This document shows positions 1-9,865 of a DNA stretch of 64,000 nucleotides, one piece after another. The notes beneath the pieces are model-generated. The model did no database searches. It had not been told where the DNA came from and was given only the letters and a program-made list of their open reading frames with translations. Source of the DNA: Larix kaempferi (lineage: Eukaryota; Streptophyta; Pinopsida; Pinales; Pinaceae); NCBI GenBank assembly GCA_027924585.1, contig BSBM01000007.1:10383501-10447500 (forward strand), read 5' to 3'. Positions within the stretch are counted from its first letter, which is position 1. Every line of letters begins with the position of its first letter. Both the position numbers and the translations under genes were made by a program.

Positions 1-522
1 GGGCTCAAGTATGAAGCAAATCAAAAGTTTAACTTGCAAGGTTATGTTGATTCAGATTGGGCAGGCAGTGCTGCAAATAGGAAGAGCACATCTGGGTGTT
101 GCTTCAGTATGGGATCAGGTGTGATCTCTTGGTTTAGCAGGAAGCAGTCCTGCGTAGCACTGAGTACAGCTGAGGCAGAGTATGTTGCAGCCTGTTCGGC
201 TAGTTGTGAGGCAGTATGGATTCGGAAGCTACTGTCTGAGTTATTTGATCTCCCATTGGATGCTATTGGTATCTTCTGTGATAACTAGAGTTCTATGAAT
301 ATTTCTGAGAACCCATTGTTTCATGATAGGTCGAAACACATAGAGATCAAATATCACTATATCATGGATATGGTGCAGAGAGGACTAATGAATCTCCTGT
401 ATGTTGCGATGGATGAGCAGATTGTAGATGTACTGATGAAGCCACTAGATAGAGTGAAGTTCGAGTACTTCAGGGAGAGGCTTGGTGTTCTTCAGATCGA
501 TGACACTTCAAGGAAGAAGTGA
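1..522 (+). pseudogene. pol: Copia F RNase H domain, C-terminal end of pol
   Basis: Frame 1 reads directly into the copia RNase H signature: VDSDWAGS near residue 17 (first catalytic Asp), then ALSTAEAEYVA (catalytic Glu), then FCDN (third Asp). It ends with the family-typical FEYFRERLGVLQIDD. A TAG at 286-288 interrupts the frame directly after CDN, where copia A reads CAA for glutamine. The same frame resumes and stays open to 522. RNase H removes the RNA template during reverse transcription of the element. The N-terminal part lies before the window. The stop makes this copy non-functional as a full polyprotein. Confidence 0.9.
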
Positions 523-595
523 TGGACACATTTGTTGAAGCCATTCCAAGCATGTTGGAAGGAGGATCCTTCACATGGTTGTGGATGTAAGCATT

Positions 596-1180
596 GGATG
601 ATGAGCATCGGGATGATGCTCCAGTTACTACTCTGTATGTGCATCAGGATGATGCTGGATATGATCAGTTGGATCATTTATATGTATATGTATGTACACA
701 TCATGTTGGATGCTGGATATGATCAGTTGGATCATTTGTATGTATATGTATGTACGCATCATGTTGGATGCTGGATATGATCGGTTAGATCATTTGTATG
801 TATTTTGTATATGCATCATGTTGGATGCTTGGACCATGTATATGTATATGTATCAGGTGGATACTGTGTATGATCAAGTAGATCATGTATGTTGATATAT
901 ATCAGTTAGATGCATTGTGTGGATCATGTATCTATGTATGTATAAGATGGATACATTGTATGATCAGGTGGATCATATATGATGATATGTATCAGGTAGA
1001 TACTTGGTATGCATCAGGTGGATGCATTGTATGATCAGGATGATCATGATGACGAGCTTCAAGATGTTGATCTAGATGATATGTACTAGGATGGTACAAT
1101 GATGATGATCAGTATGATCATAATCATCAGGATGGTGCTTCATGCGATGATGATCTGTTGGATCATGAGTATCAGGTTGA
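596..1180 (+). repeat. Copia F 3' UTR repeat zone 1 (ATGATCA-rich)
   Basis: Degenerate tandem repeats built on TGATCA and GGATCAT words, such as GATCAGTTGGATCAT and ATGATCAGGTGGATCAT, alternate with ATGTATATGTATGTA and CATCATGTTGGATGCTGG. Many units are short inverted repeats. Equivalent zones lie at 24000-24370 in copia A and, inverted, at 38140-38700 in copia E, so the repeat is an inherited part of the family. Confidence 0.8.
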
Positions 1181-1199
1181 TACTTGGAGGTCAGAGATG

Positions 1200-1790
1200 A
1201 TATGTGGCAGGTTGTGCAAATAGCATGTAATCAGTCCTCAGATATCTGATAGGTTGAGCTATGTGCTCGTAATCAGTCCTAGGGTGAGGTATTGCTATGT
1301 AGTATGTAATCAGTCCTCAAATATCCGATAGGTTGAGCTGTGTGCTTGTAATCACTCCTCTGATGAGGTATTACTACAGAGACAAGTAATCAGTCCTGGA
1401 GATCTGATAGGTTGAGCTGTGTGCTCATAATAAGTCCTGGGATGCTCTTTAGAGATATTGTTGGTCGTGCTGTGACACATAAATGTTCCTGGGATGCTCC
1501 TTAAAGGTATTGTCTATTCACATGTAATCAATCTTGGAGATCCGAGAGGTTGAGCTGTGTGCTCGTAATAAGTCCTGGGATGCTCTTTAGAGATCTTGTT
1601 GGTCATGTTGCGGCACATAAATGTTCCTAGGATGCTTTTTAAAGGTATTGTGAAGGAGATGCATGTAATCAGTACTGAGGAGATCTTGTTGGTCGTGCTT
1701 AGGCACATAAATGTTCCTATGATACTCTTGTCAGGTATTGCATCCGCACATAAAATTAGTCCTGAAAGACCACCTCTATCAGACCATTCG
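1200..1790 (+). repeat. Copia F 3' UTR repeat zone 2 (GATAGGTTGAGC / AATCAGTCCTGGGATGCTC)
   Basis: About six degenerate units of 60-110 bases carry GATCTGATAGGTTGAGCTGTG, GTAATCAGTCCTGGGATGCTC and TTTAGAGATCTTGTTGGTC. The same second zone follows the first zone in copia A (24410-24900) and copia E (37580-38110). Short open frames across this zone are by-products of the repeat and not genes. Confidence 0.78.
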
Positions 1791-1993
1791 CATAGATCAT
1801 GAAGACCTACAGGTGGTGAGCCTACATCCAGTATGAAAAGGGACTGGCTCTGTAGAACTTCCTATGACGAGTAGATTCAGAGATTGGTTGAGATAGCAAC
1901 AGCAATGACGATGATGATGACGATGCATCGATGACAATGATCCAGAGAAGAAGACTTGTGCTAGCAGATCTGTGTTGAGAAATACCTTCCTAG

Positions 1994-2004
1994 TTAAGAG
2001 GGAG
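1994..2004 (+). other. Copia F polypurine tract
   Basis: The purine run AAGAGGGAG sits directly before the LTR start TGTTGATG, as expected for the plus-strand primer. The upstream word CTTCCTAGTTAAG is shared by copia A (25160-25170) and copia E (reverse strand, 37376-37395). Confidence 0.85.
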
Positions 2005-2576
2005 TGTTGATGTATATGTAACTTCGGAATGTATTTCATCTATGTGTTTCATATATATTTATTGTACCCTTATAAGAGGTTTGTTATTCCTCTATAAGGA
2101 AGTGTTGCAAGTGTGTGAACTTTCCAATGGGTTATTAGACCACCATGTGTGGGGTCGGATCTGATATATATATTATATGGTTGATGTACCTAGCTAGACA
2201 AGTCGGCCCCATAAGGTCATTGGGAAAACATTCAAGTATAAATAGAGATCGGTATATCTCTATTTTGATCACTCGGAAACTCACACTTCTCTCACTTAGA
2301 AAGTGGTGCACTAGTGAGGAGGAGGATCATTTGCTACTAGGAGACTATCTCTATGTATTTTGGTTGTACTTTGGTTGAGCCATTGCTCTCTCTATCTCTG
2401 AGGAAGTTGTGGGGTTTTTCACCTTAGGGTTTTCCCCACGGAAACTCTGTGTCTCTTGTCTCTCATGCTTCTGATTCTTCTGATAATTGACATGCTTGTT
2501 ATGATTGATATGCATTGATATACTATACATGTTATTCTCTCAGTAAAGATCCTAGAGTATTGTGAATTAATGCTCA
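2005..2576 (+). repeat. Copia F 3' LTR
   Basis: The LTR begins with TGTTGATGTATATGTAAC and aligns through its length with the LTRs of copia E and A, including GGGTTATTAGACCACC, TTTTTCACCTT, GGTTTTCCCC and TGTTATTCTCTCAGTAAAGATCC. A TATAAATA box lies at 2237-2244. The 3' edge near 2576 (ending CTCA) is set by comparison with copia A and is uncertain by about ten bases. Confidence 0.82.
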
Positions 2577-3280
2577 AAATTTAATAGTTTATCTCATGCC
2601 GAATATTTTGAAAAATGCCAAAATAATAAATCACCATGAATCATGGTCTATCTCCAACTACTTGAATCAAATAGTTTGAACTATTATTGTCTCCAAGTCT
2701 TGTGATCAAAACCATTTCACCACCCAATTGTTTAGTAAGAAACCAGTTCAAATGTGCATTTAATATCTAAAAACGATAGCCAAAATTAAAGAATTATGCA
2801 TCACCCTATCATTCAAAAGGAGATGGTTATACATGTATGAATAAAAGATAAGTAAATCACTCATTTGTTTTCCATATTCCATGTAGGTTTAGCCAATGGA
2901 TGAGAGGAGGCATCTCCTTTCAGCATAGATTTCTAGAAGCCGTGAACCATTATTTAATGATCTTCTAGTTGTAAGTGATTCTTCATGCCAGACCAGGAAA
3001 TTTGAAACAATTTCAAATGTTTTTTGAAGTTTCCAAATATTTTCATTTTTTTATGAAAATTTTTGGGTTTTATCTTGAAGAAAAATAAACAAAAAGAGAA
3101 AAAAAATTACACTATTCTTTTTTATGTGTGCAAAGTTACGATCCAAAATTTCTAGAACCTCAACACACTTTTTGGTTTATGATGTAATCTAGTTATTTCA
3201 TCTTTTATTTATGTCTTTACATGATATGTTCAATTAAATTGCCATTAATAATGTACATGCTTTCTTTTTTCGAAATGATG
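2577..3280. other. Non-coding remnant between copia F and gypsy C RNase H
   Basis: This AT-rich stretch has no recognisable coding frame. It follows the archaeal-type RNase H of gypsy C in the direction of C, so it is most likely part of C's 3' untranslated region. I see no LTR, tandem repeat or gene in it. Confidence 0.5.
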
Positions 3281-3713
3281 TTAATGACTTAGATGCCAAT
3301 CAAGTATGTAGTTGGCTAAGGAATCATCCAAACTATTCATACTCATAGGAACATGCATGTATTCAATGAAATCCAACTATAGGTCTAAAAGATGTACTCG
3401 TAGAAACTTTCTAAACATTATAGGGTGTCAAACCTGATACTAACTCTTTAACTGGGATACTACTAATTTTGAGTCCAGTTTGACGATTATTCATCTGATA
3501 CCAAGGGTGATAGCCTCGATGAGAAGCTTAATGGCTGTGCAATATTCTACAACGTTATTGGTTGCAGATTCGAGAAAGATGCCTCCTGAACTTAAAACTT
3601 TGTCATAAGGTGTGAGAAACACCCATGCGCTGGAATCAATGTACCAAGAACTATGAATGGCGCCATCTGCCTATCCCAAATATGTGAATCTTTCTTGTTC
3701 CATCTTCCAAAGT
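3281..3713 (-). pseudogene. Gypsy C second (archaeal-type) RNase H
   Basis: Reading leftwards, this stretch gives ADGAIHSSWYIDSSAWVF, then TNNVVEYCTAIKLLIEA, then VKLDSKLVVSQL, then FRKFLRVHL, and ends SLANYILDWHLSH. This is colinear with the aRNH of gypsy B (11708-12136), including the shared ending ILDWH. The four acidic residues of the RNase H active site are still present in the motifs DGA, EYC, LDS and DD. Several stops interrupt the frame, so it is dead. As in B, the domain lies after integrase. It supports placing C in the same Tat-like group as B. Confidence 0.82.
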
Positions 3714-3815
3714 GACAATGCCAAGCAAGATAAGTGTGTGCTCAAAACAACTAAAGTATACAAATATATACAAAGAATATAACATAATACAACAAGGTAT
3801 GTGAGGCATCAATGC

Positions 3816-4532
3816 CTACGTGAAGTATTTCTTCATATAGAGACTATTTATGATCTCCGACATAGGTTCCCCATCATAATTGATCAATTCATAAAATCCT
3901 TGTTTTAACAAAGTTTTTCCAACAAGTGGGACAAACCATTTTGGTACAAATTTCCCTTGTCCTATTTTGTCTTGGTCTTGGTCATAAACTAAAACCAAAT
4001 CACCTTCAAAAAAGACTCGGGGACAAACCAATTTGTCATATTTTGTTTTAACCCTTTTCTTGTGTGCTTCTACATTTAGAAAGGCCTCCCTTCTATTTTT
4101 ATCAAGAGAATGAATATGGAGAATCCTTTCTTCTTAAGCAAAAGTGTTAGGTAGGAGTTCGATTGCTAGTTTTAATGATGGGATTTTTCATTCAATCAGA
4201 AACACTGCTTCTTCTCCATAAACCAATTGGAAAGGAGTGAATCGGGTTGTGGTTTTAGCGGTCGTTTGGTAATCCCAAAGAACGGAAAACAACATTAAGT
4301 GCAAGTTAGTTTTATTCTTATTAATTGTCCTCTGCAGCATAGTTTTCAAAACCTTGTCAATAGCTTCTACTTTTCTGTTTCATTAAGGGTAATATGGTGC
4401 GGAAAAATACTGTCGCAATCCTAACCTAGTGGTAAGTTGATCCATAAACGAATTCCTAAAATGTCCTCTGTTATCAGTGGCGATCTCTTCAGGTACACCA
4501 AATCTTGCTATCACATGATTTAATAGAAAATA
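3816..4532 (-). pseudogene. pol: Gypsy C integrase, C-terminal part (split by copia A)
   Basis: The minus strand reads HVIARFGVPEEIATDNRGHF (second catalytic Asp), then KVEAIDKVLKTMLQRTINK (catalytic Glu), then the long helical segment EERILHIHSLDKNRREA. It ends with VCPRVFFEGDLVLVYDQDQDKIGQGKF and a stop after YMKKYFT at 3816. Several stops break the frame. The first part of the same integrase continues at 25756, beyond copia A, so this one domain was split by a 21 kb insertion. Family knowledge: integrase joins cDNA to the host chromosome through a D-D-E triad. Confidence 0.88.
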
Positions 4533-5126
4533 TGTTGGATTTTTTGTTGATTTATTTGTAACTTTGGAAGATATTAACTTGTATATTACATTTGTATTTT
4601 ATTGTATCCCCAACGGAGATGTATTATTCCTCCGATTGGAAGTGTCATCATTTCTATTTGCAAGTGTCACAAGTTACATTGTAAGTGTCATAATGTATAT
4701 TTGATGGGTTATTAGACAACCTATGTGGGGTCGGCCCTATATGTGTCATGTGGATGGGTTATTAGGCTTCCTTAGGAAGTCGGCTGAATTAGGGTTAAAG
4801 GTAGGTCAAGTAATTGTATAGATAGAGAGTGTGTCTCTCATTCTATTCATTCACTCACTCATCCAACTCGCATAGTTGAGAGAGAGGAGTGCACACAAGT
4901 AGAGGAGCAGTAGCTGTTGGAGATATGTATCTTTTGTGTTTGATATTTGTGATCTTTGTATTGGTGCTCATTCTATCTCTAAGGAAGTTGTGAGGTTTTT
5001 CACCTTCTTGGTTTTCCCCAGTGAAATGATTTGTGTCTCTTGTCTCTTGTGTTTGATATGTTGTACATGTTGTTCTCTCAGTTAAGATCCTAGATCATAT
5101 TGAATTAAATGATAAAAAAAATAACA
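4533..5126 (+). repeat. Copia A 5' LTR
   Basis: It aligns with the 3' LTR at 25177-25755 over its full length, for example ACTTTGGAAGATATT, GTGTGTCTCTCATTCTATTC, GTTGAGAGAGAGGAGTGCAC and the ending ATATTGAATTAAATGAT. The right edge is fixed by the primer site that begins at 5127. The left edge is 4533 or 4545 because the first bases look locally duplicated. Confidence 0.9.
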
Positions 5127-5138
5127 TGGTATCAGAGC
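5127..5138 (+). other. Copia A primer binding site (initiator tRNA-Met type)
   Basis: TGGTATCAGAGC directly follows the LTR end ATAACA. This is the classical plant copia primer site complementary to the 3' end of initiator methionine tRNA. Copia E has TGGTATCAAAGC at the equivalent place. Confidence 0.93.
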
Positions 5139-6090
5139 TATCCTGAAGGAAGGAATTGTATGTCATTTACAACACTTGTTTCACTTGCATCAAATTGGAA
5201 GTCAGGGATTGATATAGTAAAACCTAGTCATCGTGCAACTTTCGCTATAAATAAGTTTTGGAGAAGGTTCAGGATCTGAAACGTTTACAGACAAAAGATG
5301 AAATGTTCATGTACCTTTTGTCAGAATATCAGCCTCATATTCATTGTACTTTGTGAGATATTATCCATACAAGTTAGGGTTTCTTCCTCTTCCAGAATGC
5401 ATCCCTAAACAAGTGACCTGGGAACAGAGGTAATATATCGGGCTAGGAAGCTCAAAATGGAATTCCATAAAACGTTTCAGTTAGGGAACAGACTGTAGTT
5501 TCACAGGTCCGAGTTTCAGAGGCCGAAGTTGAAACAGTGACACATGGAACTCCATACAAGTTTGCTATGTTGTTTCATCCCATAAACATGTCATGTTGTG
5601 ACACTTGGCATATCTCTCTCATAGAGAATCCATTTGAGGCCAGATATATGGGGTACTTGGAAAGATTACAGGTCATTCTACCACAAGCCAAATTTTAAGA
5701 CCCTGAGGATCCAAAATTTTAGAGTTGCACCAGAAACAATATGGCATATATTTCTGTCAAAACATAATTGGATTCTGAGCACTTCCATTCTTGGCTTGTC
5801 ACTGCTGCGGGAAATTAGTGTTTCTGCAAAAGTTGGAATTTTTGGACTACGATACCATGGCTGGATGTTCCTCATAAAAATTGAAATTTAGAGACCAATA
5901 TCAAATTTTTTGGTTGAGTAGAACCTTGGGCTCTATCAAATCCTAGTTTAGGTTTTTGACCCGAAAACTAAAAAAAATAGAAAACCAGAATTTGACAGAA
6001 GCTGCAGATTTGAAACTCGTAGGTCAATTTTAAAGAGTCAATTTTTGAATTTTTCAAAATTTGAGCACACCAGCTTGCTCGCCTCAGTCA
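5139..6090 (+). other. Copia A leader, non-coding
   Basis: This stretch is homologous to the copia E leader (42400-43050, reverse strand), for example CTATCCTGAAGGAAGG and TTTCGCTATAAAT. I see no conserved reading frame. The leader is interrupted at 6091 by gypsy B and continues at 20651. Confidence 0.75.
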
Positions 6091-6095
6091 ATTGC
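6091..6095. repeat. Target-site duplication of gypsy B, left copy
   Basis: ATTGC here and ATTGC at 20646-20650 flank gypsy B exactly. The 5-base perfect duplication fixes both ends of the element. Confidence 0.95.
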
Positions 6096-6819
6096 TATAG
6101 CTAGGGTTTTACCCCTAGGTTGTGCAAATGAGAACCTACTAAGGAGAATGGACTCCTTAGTAGCAGTTCAGTATATGTAAATTAAAATGCTAAAACAAAA
6201 ATATAAATTACCCTAAACATGTGCATGAAACATAAACAATAAGATGTAAAGAATGGCTTTTGTATTAATTTTACGTCCAAGGTGAAGGTTGGTGAAGCTC
6301 TTGCAATGTCCAAGAGGGTTGCTCCAAGCTCCAATGTGCTCATTTTCTTTCTCCAATGGTGGGAATGGGCCAAAAGGGGCTCTCAAGGTGAAAGTAGCTC
6401 AAGGGTGAGCTAGGGTTTCGAGAGAGATTTTGGCAGAGTAAGGGTATACTTGATTGTGGATATGGAATAAGGGATCTCCATCACCTATTTATAGTTTTTT
6501 GGTGGTGGAGTGCTGGCCCATAGTTTTGGGAACCATATGGTTTAGGTCAGCTGTATAGGGTTTTTTCCTCCTTTTCCTCATTATTTTATATTTCTTATTC
6601 CCTTTTTAGAGGGATTTTGCTATTTTTGGAGGAAAAAGGGGTTTTTTAGCCTTTTTGAGGCTTTTTTGATGGTTTTGTGGCCTTTTGGAGGCATTTTAGG
6701 CCTTTTGGAGGCTTTTTAGTGGGATTTTTGGGGTTTTTAAGGGAAATATGGTAGGAAAATGGACAAATGAGCCATGTAATGAGGTAGATGAGGTAGTGAA
6801 CACCTTTTGGGTGTTAACA
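6096..6819 (-). repeat. Gypsy B 3' LTR
   Basis: On the plus strand it runs from TATAGCTAGGGTTTTACC to GGGTGTTAACA. By hand it differs from the other LTR (19933-20645) at about 14 positions plus an 11-base indel in the TTTTTGAGGC run near 6655. The first base pair has changed from TG to TA. Confidence 0.93.
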
Positions 6820-6836
6820 GATTGCCCCTTGATGTG
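6820..6836 (-). other. Gypsy B polypurine tract
   Basis: On the minus strand CATCAAGGGGCAATC abuts the 3' LTR start TGTTAACA. The purine-rich AAGGGG core next to the LTR fits a plus-strand primer. Confidence 0.75.
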
Positions 6837-6970
6837 TGAGGGCAGGAGCTCATCGTATGGCCGATGGACATCATAAGTCATATATGGTTTTCCTGGGGTA
6901 TGGAGAAGAGAAAAAACAAACTAAAGCCCGGAACAACAATCCCAAACCAACTGCAAGAACTAAAAGTACA

Positions 6971-7205
6971 TAACCTCAATAATGGATGAGGAATCATCTG
7001 ATCATATGGACGAGGCAGGCATTCCCATGCTCGTATCAAGATATAATAACAATGGGGTCCAAAATATGGGGACCTGAAATATACATAACCTCAAATACTG
7101 AATGAGGAAGAATCTCAATATATGGACGAGGCGGGCATACCCATGCTTGTATCAAGATACACAAAAAGAACTGTGAGGCCCGAAAAGAGGGACCTGTAAG
7201 ATACA
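6971..7205. repeat. Gypsy B 3' UTR tandem duplication, about 115 bases x2
   Basis: Two successive units contain ACATAACCTCAA, GAATGAGGAA, TATGGACGAGGC, GGCAT-CCCATGC and TATCAAGATA in the same order. No coding frame is conserved. Confidence 0.75.
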
Positions 7206-8167
7206 TAGAGAACCATTTTGTACATCATAAGAGTCCAAAGGGGACACAAATCTGGGACATACTGCTGGGCTGACCATGTCTGAGATGAAGAACTGATACA
7301 CTGGAATGACAACAGTGCTACTGAATGTGGTACCAACGGAACTGATGAGCTGCTGGATCAAAGTGACAAGGGGTACACTCGCAATGGTACACTGAACTGG
7401 AACTGATCTGGGACTGAACTGGGTACTCACGGAAGCATATAGCTGGATGGCTTCCGAATACAATCGCCAACGCAGCCCGGACATCCACGGGAACATACAA
7501 CTGGGTGTTCCAAAGTGACTCACCAATGTGCTAGAGTCGGGGGAAATCCGGGGTCTTCGACAAATAATGGTAGGTATGTAAATCCTGCACGATTCTCAAT
7601 GATGCGATCAAGGTGTTGAAGTCAAGCATGTGAGAAACAACCATTCGGAGAGGCAATGATGACTCCTCTCAAAATGGTCTGTAGGCACTCACCACAAATG
7701 GTGATGGATCCAAGGCACAGGGGCCTCTGGGTCTATCCTCTGGAATAGAGGGGTTGTCGTCGACAGAGGGAGACCTGCAACTATCAAGGCAATGATGTTT
7801 CCTTGACAGGAGCGCGAGGTGGAGAACCAAAATGTGATAGTACTGATGGCAGGACTGACAAACGGGGGGGAATAACTGGGCAAGTAGAATGGGTGGAATC
7901 AAACTTCCTTTGTTCAGAGTATGATAACGGGGATGATCGGGCAGCATATAAAACTAACTGATGGAAAAGGGATCATAGCTGTATTGGATCTAGGAGGGGG
8001 ATTGGGCTAAGGGAGACTCAAGCTGGGGTAAAATGGCAGGAGACTACAGAATACTCTTAACAAAGGCGACCTGATTGGGGGTGCTGCCGAGATGATCGAT
8101 CAGAGTGCCAAAAGGCACAGGGGAACTTCTTCATGGGTGAGGGAACTAGAAGAAGTTTGTATAAAAT
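7206..8167. other. Gypsy B 3' UTR, no recognised feature
   Basis: A GC-balanced stretch with open frames up to 124 codons on the minus strand, none of which I recognise or find elsewhere in the window. I treat it as untranslated sequence of B. Confidence 0.5.
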
Positions 8168-8365
8168 GGTACTGTCGTGTGGATTTATACGAGCCCAGGA
8201 CTGTTCATGCTCGTGGTGGCTTTAAATTTTAAGGAGTCTGAAAGCGATAAGAAGACTCTGAAATGATGGAATGGTACTGTCGTGTGGATTTTACGAGCCC
8301 AGGATAGTTCATGCTTGTGGTTGCTTTCAATTTTAGAGAGTCTGAAAGCGATAAGAAGACTCCAG
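8168..8365. repeat. Gypsy B 3' UTR tandem duplication, about 100 bases x2
   Basis: GGTACTGTCGTGTGGATTT, ACGAGCCCAGGA, GTTCATGCT and GTCTGAAAGCGATAAGAAG occur twice in the same order. Related AGCGATAAG and AACGGAAAC words continue less regularly to about 8620. Confidence 0.8.
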
Positions 8366-8863
8366 GGGATTGCTTTTTCGTGTGTTAGTCTCCAAGGCCC
8401 AAAGAAGCATAAAAGGATGCAATGAAGAACTCTTCTAGCCGGTGTGACTAGAATATTCCTTTTTCGTAATTAGTCTACCAGGTCCGCAAAAGGGTTAAAC
8501 TTATACCAGATAAACGCCCTTTCAGGTACTTTAACGAGCATGAAAGGAAGCAAGATTGCTTGGCGATATTTTCATTGTTTTAGGAGTAAGAAAAGAGCTT
8601 AACGGAAACTCCCTAAGTGCCTTTTTTGTAAAGGACTTGTCCGGCCCAAAAAAGGGATAAAATTATACCAAACAAAAGGAATGGCCAGGAAAGGAGGAAG
8701 CGTTCAATCAAGGGACATGTATGATGACCAAGAACAAGGGTGGGGGGGAACACTAGTGGTCCTCCTTGCGGGGTGAATGAAATGGTGGCAAAATAACGAA
8801 ACATTTGCAGTATGACAGGAGTGAATGGCTCATGTAAAAGTGTGGAACAATCTGATGGCGGTC

Positions 8864-9190
8864 GATGTGGCATGCAAACCGAGGCAACAAGGTGTCGAGA
8901 CATAATGTTGAAACTGTACCGAGTGAGAGCGAGAAATGATCTCAAGCATCATCACGAGCTCGGACAAATGAATTTGGCAATATAAAGAGTGTCAAGAATG
9001 GATAATGGCCAATGTGGCATGCAAACCGAGGTGACAGGGGGCGTTTTGGAAAAAAGACCCGAAAAATCTGGGGGTGAGAGCGAGATATTATCTCAAGCAT
9101 CGTCACTGGCTCGAAAAAATGAATCCAATGATATAAAATATGGGAAAAATGGAGAACGACCGATGTGGCATGCAAACCGAGGCGACTAGT
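8864..9190. repeat. Gypsy B 3' UTR tandem repeat, about 150 bases x2.2
   Basis: GATGTGGCATGCAAACCGAGG recurs near 8864, 9012 and 9163. The material between copies is also repeated: GAGTGAGAGCGAGA, ATCTCAAGCATC, CTCGAAAAAATGAAT. The word GTGGCATGCAAACCGAGG is the best conserved part. Confidence 0.82.
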
Positions 9191-9595
9191 GGCATCTAAA
9201 AAATGTGCAAAAAATGATGGGGAAAAAATAATGCAACGAGGTGACCATCAGGACGGTCTCGTCGTGCTGATTCCAGTGGTGGAACCGGTTCAAAAAATGG
9301 ACTCCGTATGGGTTCAGAATGGCCAAAACAAGAAAAAGTCAACTGACTATAAATAGTGCGTGGGGCCAACATGACAAGTGTCATTTGTACTATTTGACTT
9401 TGACTAGTGATCAGAGTGGACCAGAGGTGAGGTGGCATTCCTGGACGATCCGACCGGCCGATTTCAGATCCGGGAGATACAGGTATTCCGTCAAACTCAT
9501 ACCTGCACATTTTTTGGGTTCGGGGGGTGGGTAGTGGGTCCCAGGGCTTACTTGTACGGTCCACGTGGGGTTGACCACGGGTTTTGTAGGGAGAG

Positions 9596-9784
9596 CCGCG
9601 GTCGGAGACCGCGGGTTCCACGGTGAATGACACGCGTGGAGGTTGTGGGGTCCGATGCGGAACACACGGTCTGGGACCGTCTATTCCGAGGCTAAACATG
9701 CGGTTCGGTACCGCATGTTCGAGACTGACAATCATGGTTTTGGACCGCGACTGTGGGTCAAACAGCCGCGGTCGGAAACCGCGG
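9596..9784. repeat. Cluster of four perfect GC-rich hairpins (GGTC/GACC type)
   Basis: Four short palindromes lie within 190 bases: CCGCGGTC-GGA-GACCGCGG at 9596-9614; ACGGTC-TGG-GACCGT at 9666-9680; a 10-base stem AACATGCGGT/ACCGCATGTT at 9695-9719; and CCGCGGT/ACCGCGG at 9766-9784. They stand just before the antisense gene. Related CCGCAGTCGG words fill the B leader at 19400-19850. Confidence 0.8.
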
Positions 9785-9865
9785 TAAGGGGGCCTAAAGC
9801 CGCATTTTGGAGCAAGCTGTTAGTACTTCCCCGGGAGGGGGGGGGGAAAGGTTTATTTCTTTGAC

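Larger units (their letters stand above)
1..2576 (+). mobile_element. Copia F: 3' part of a Ty1/copia element, cut by window start
   Basis: The window opens inside the RNase H domain of a copia polyprotein. It continues through about 1.5 kb of repeat-rich 3' untranslated sequence, a polypurine tract and a 3' LTR. Domain order, the polypurine tract sequence and the LTR start (TGTTGATG) match copia A and copia E in this window, so the three are one family. F lies downstream of the decayed 3' end of gypsy C and probably interrupts it. The other end of F lies outside the window, so a target duplication cannot be tested. Confidence 0.88.

Noticed and set aside
7152-7526. A 124-codon open frame on the minus strand in the B 3' UTR
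   Set aside because: No motif, no second copy, and it lies among non-coding repeats.
9196-9735. A 179-codon open frame on the minus strand
   Set aside because: It crosses the tandem repeats and palindromes of the B 3' UTR, has no recognisable motif and is not seen in related elements. GC-rich repeats explain its length.
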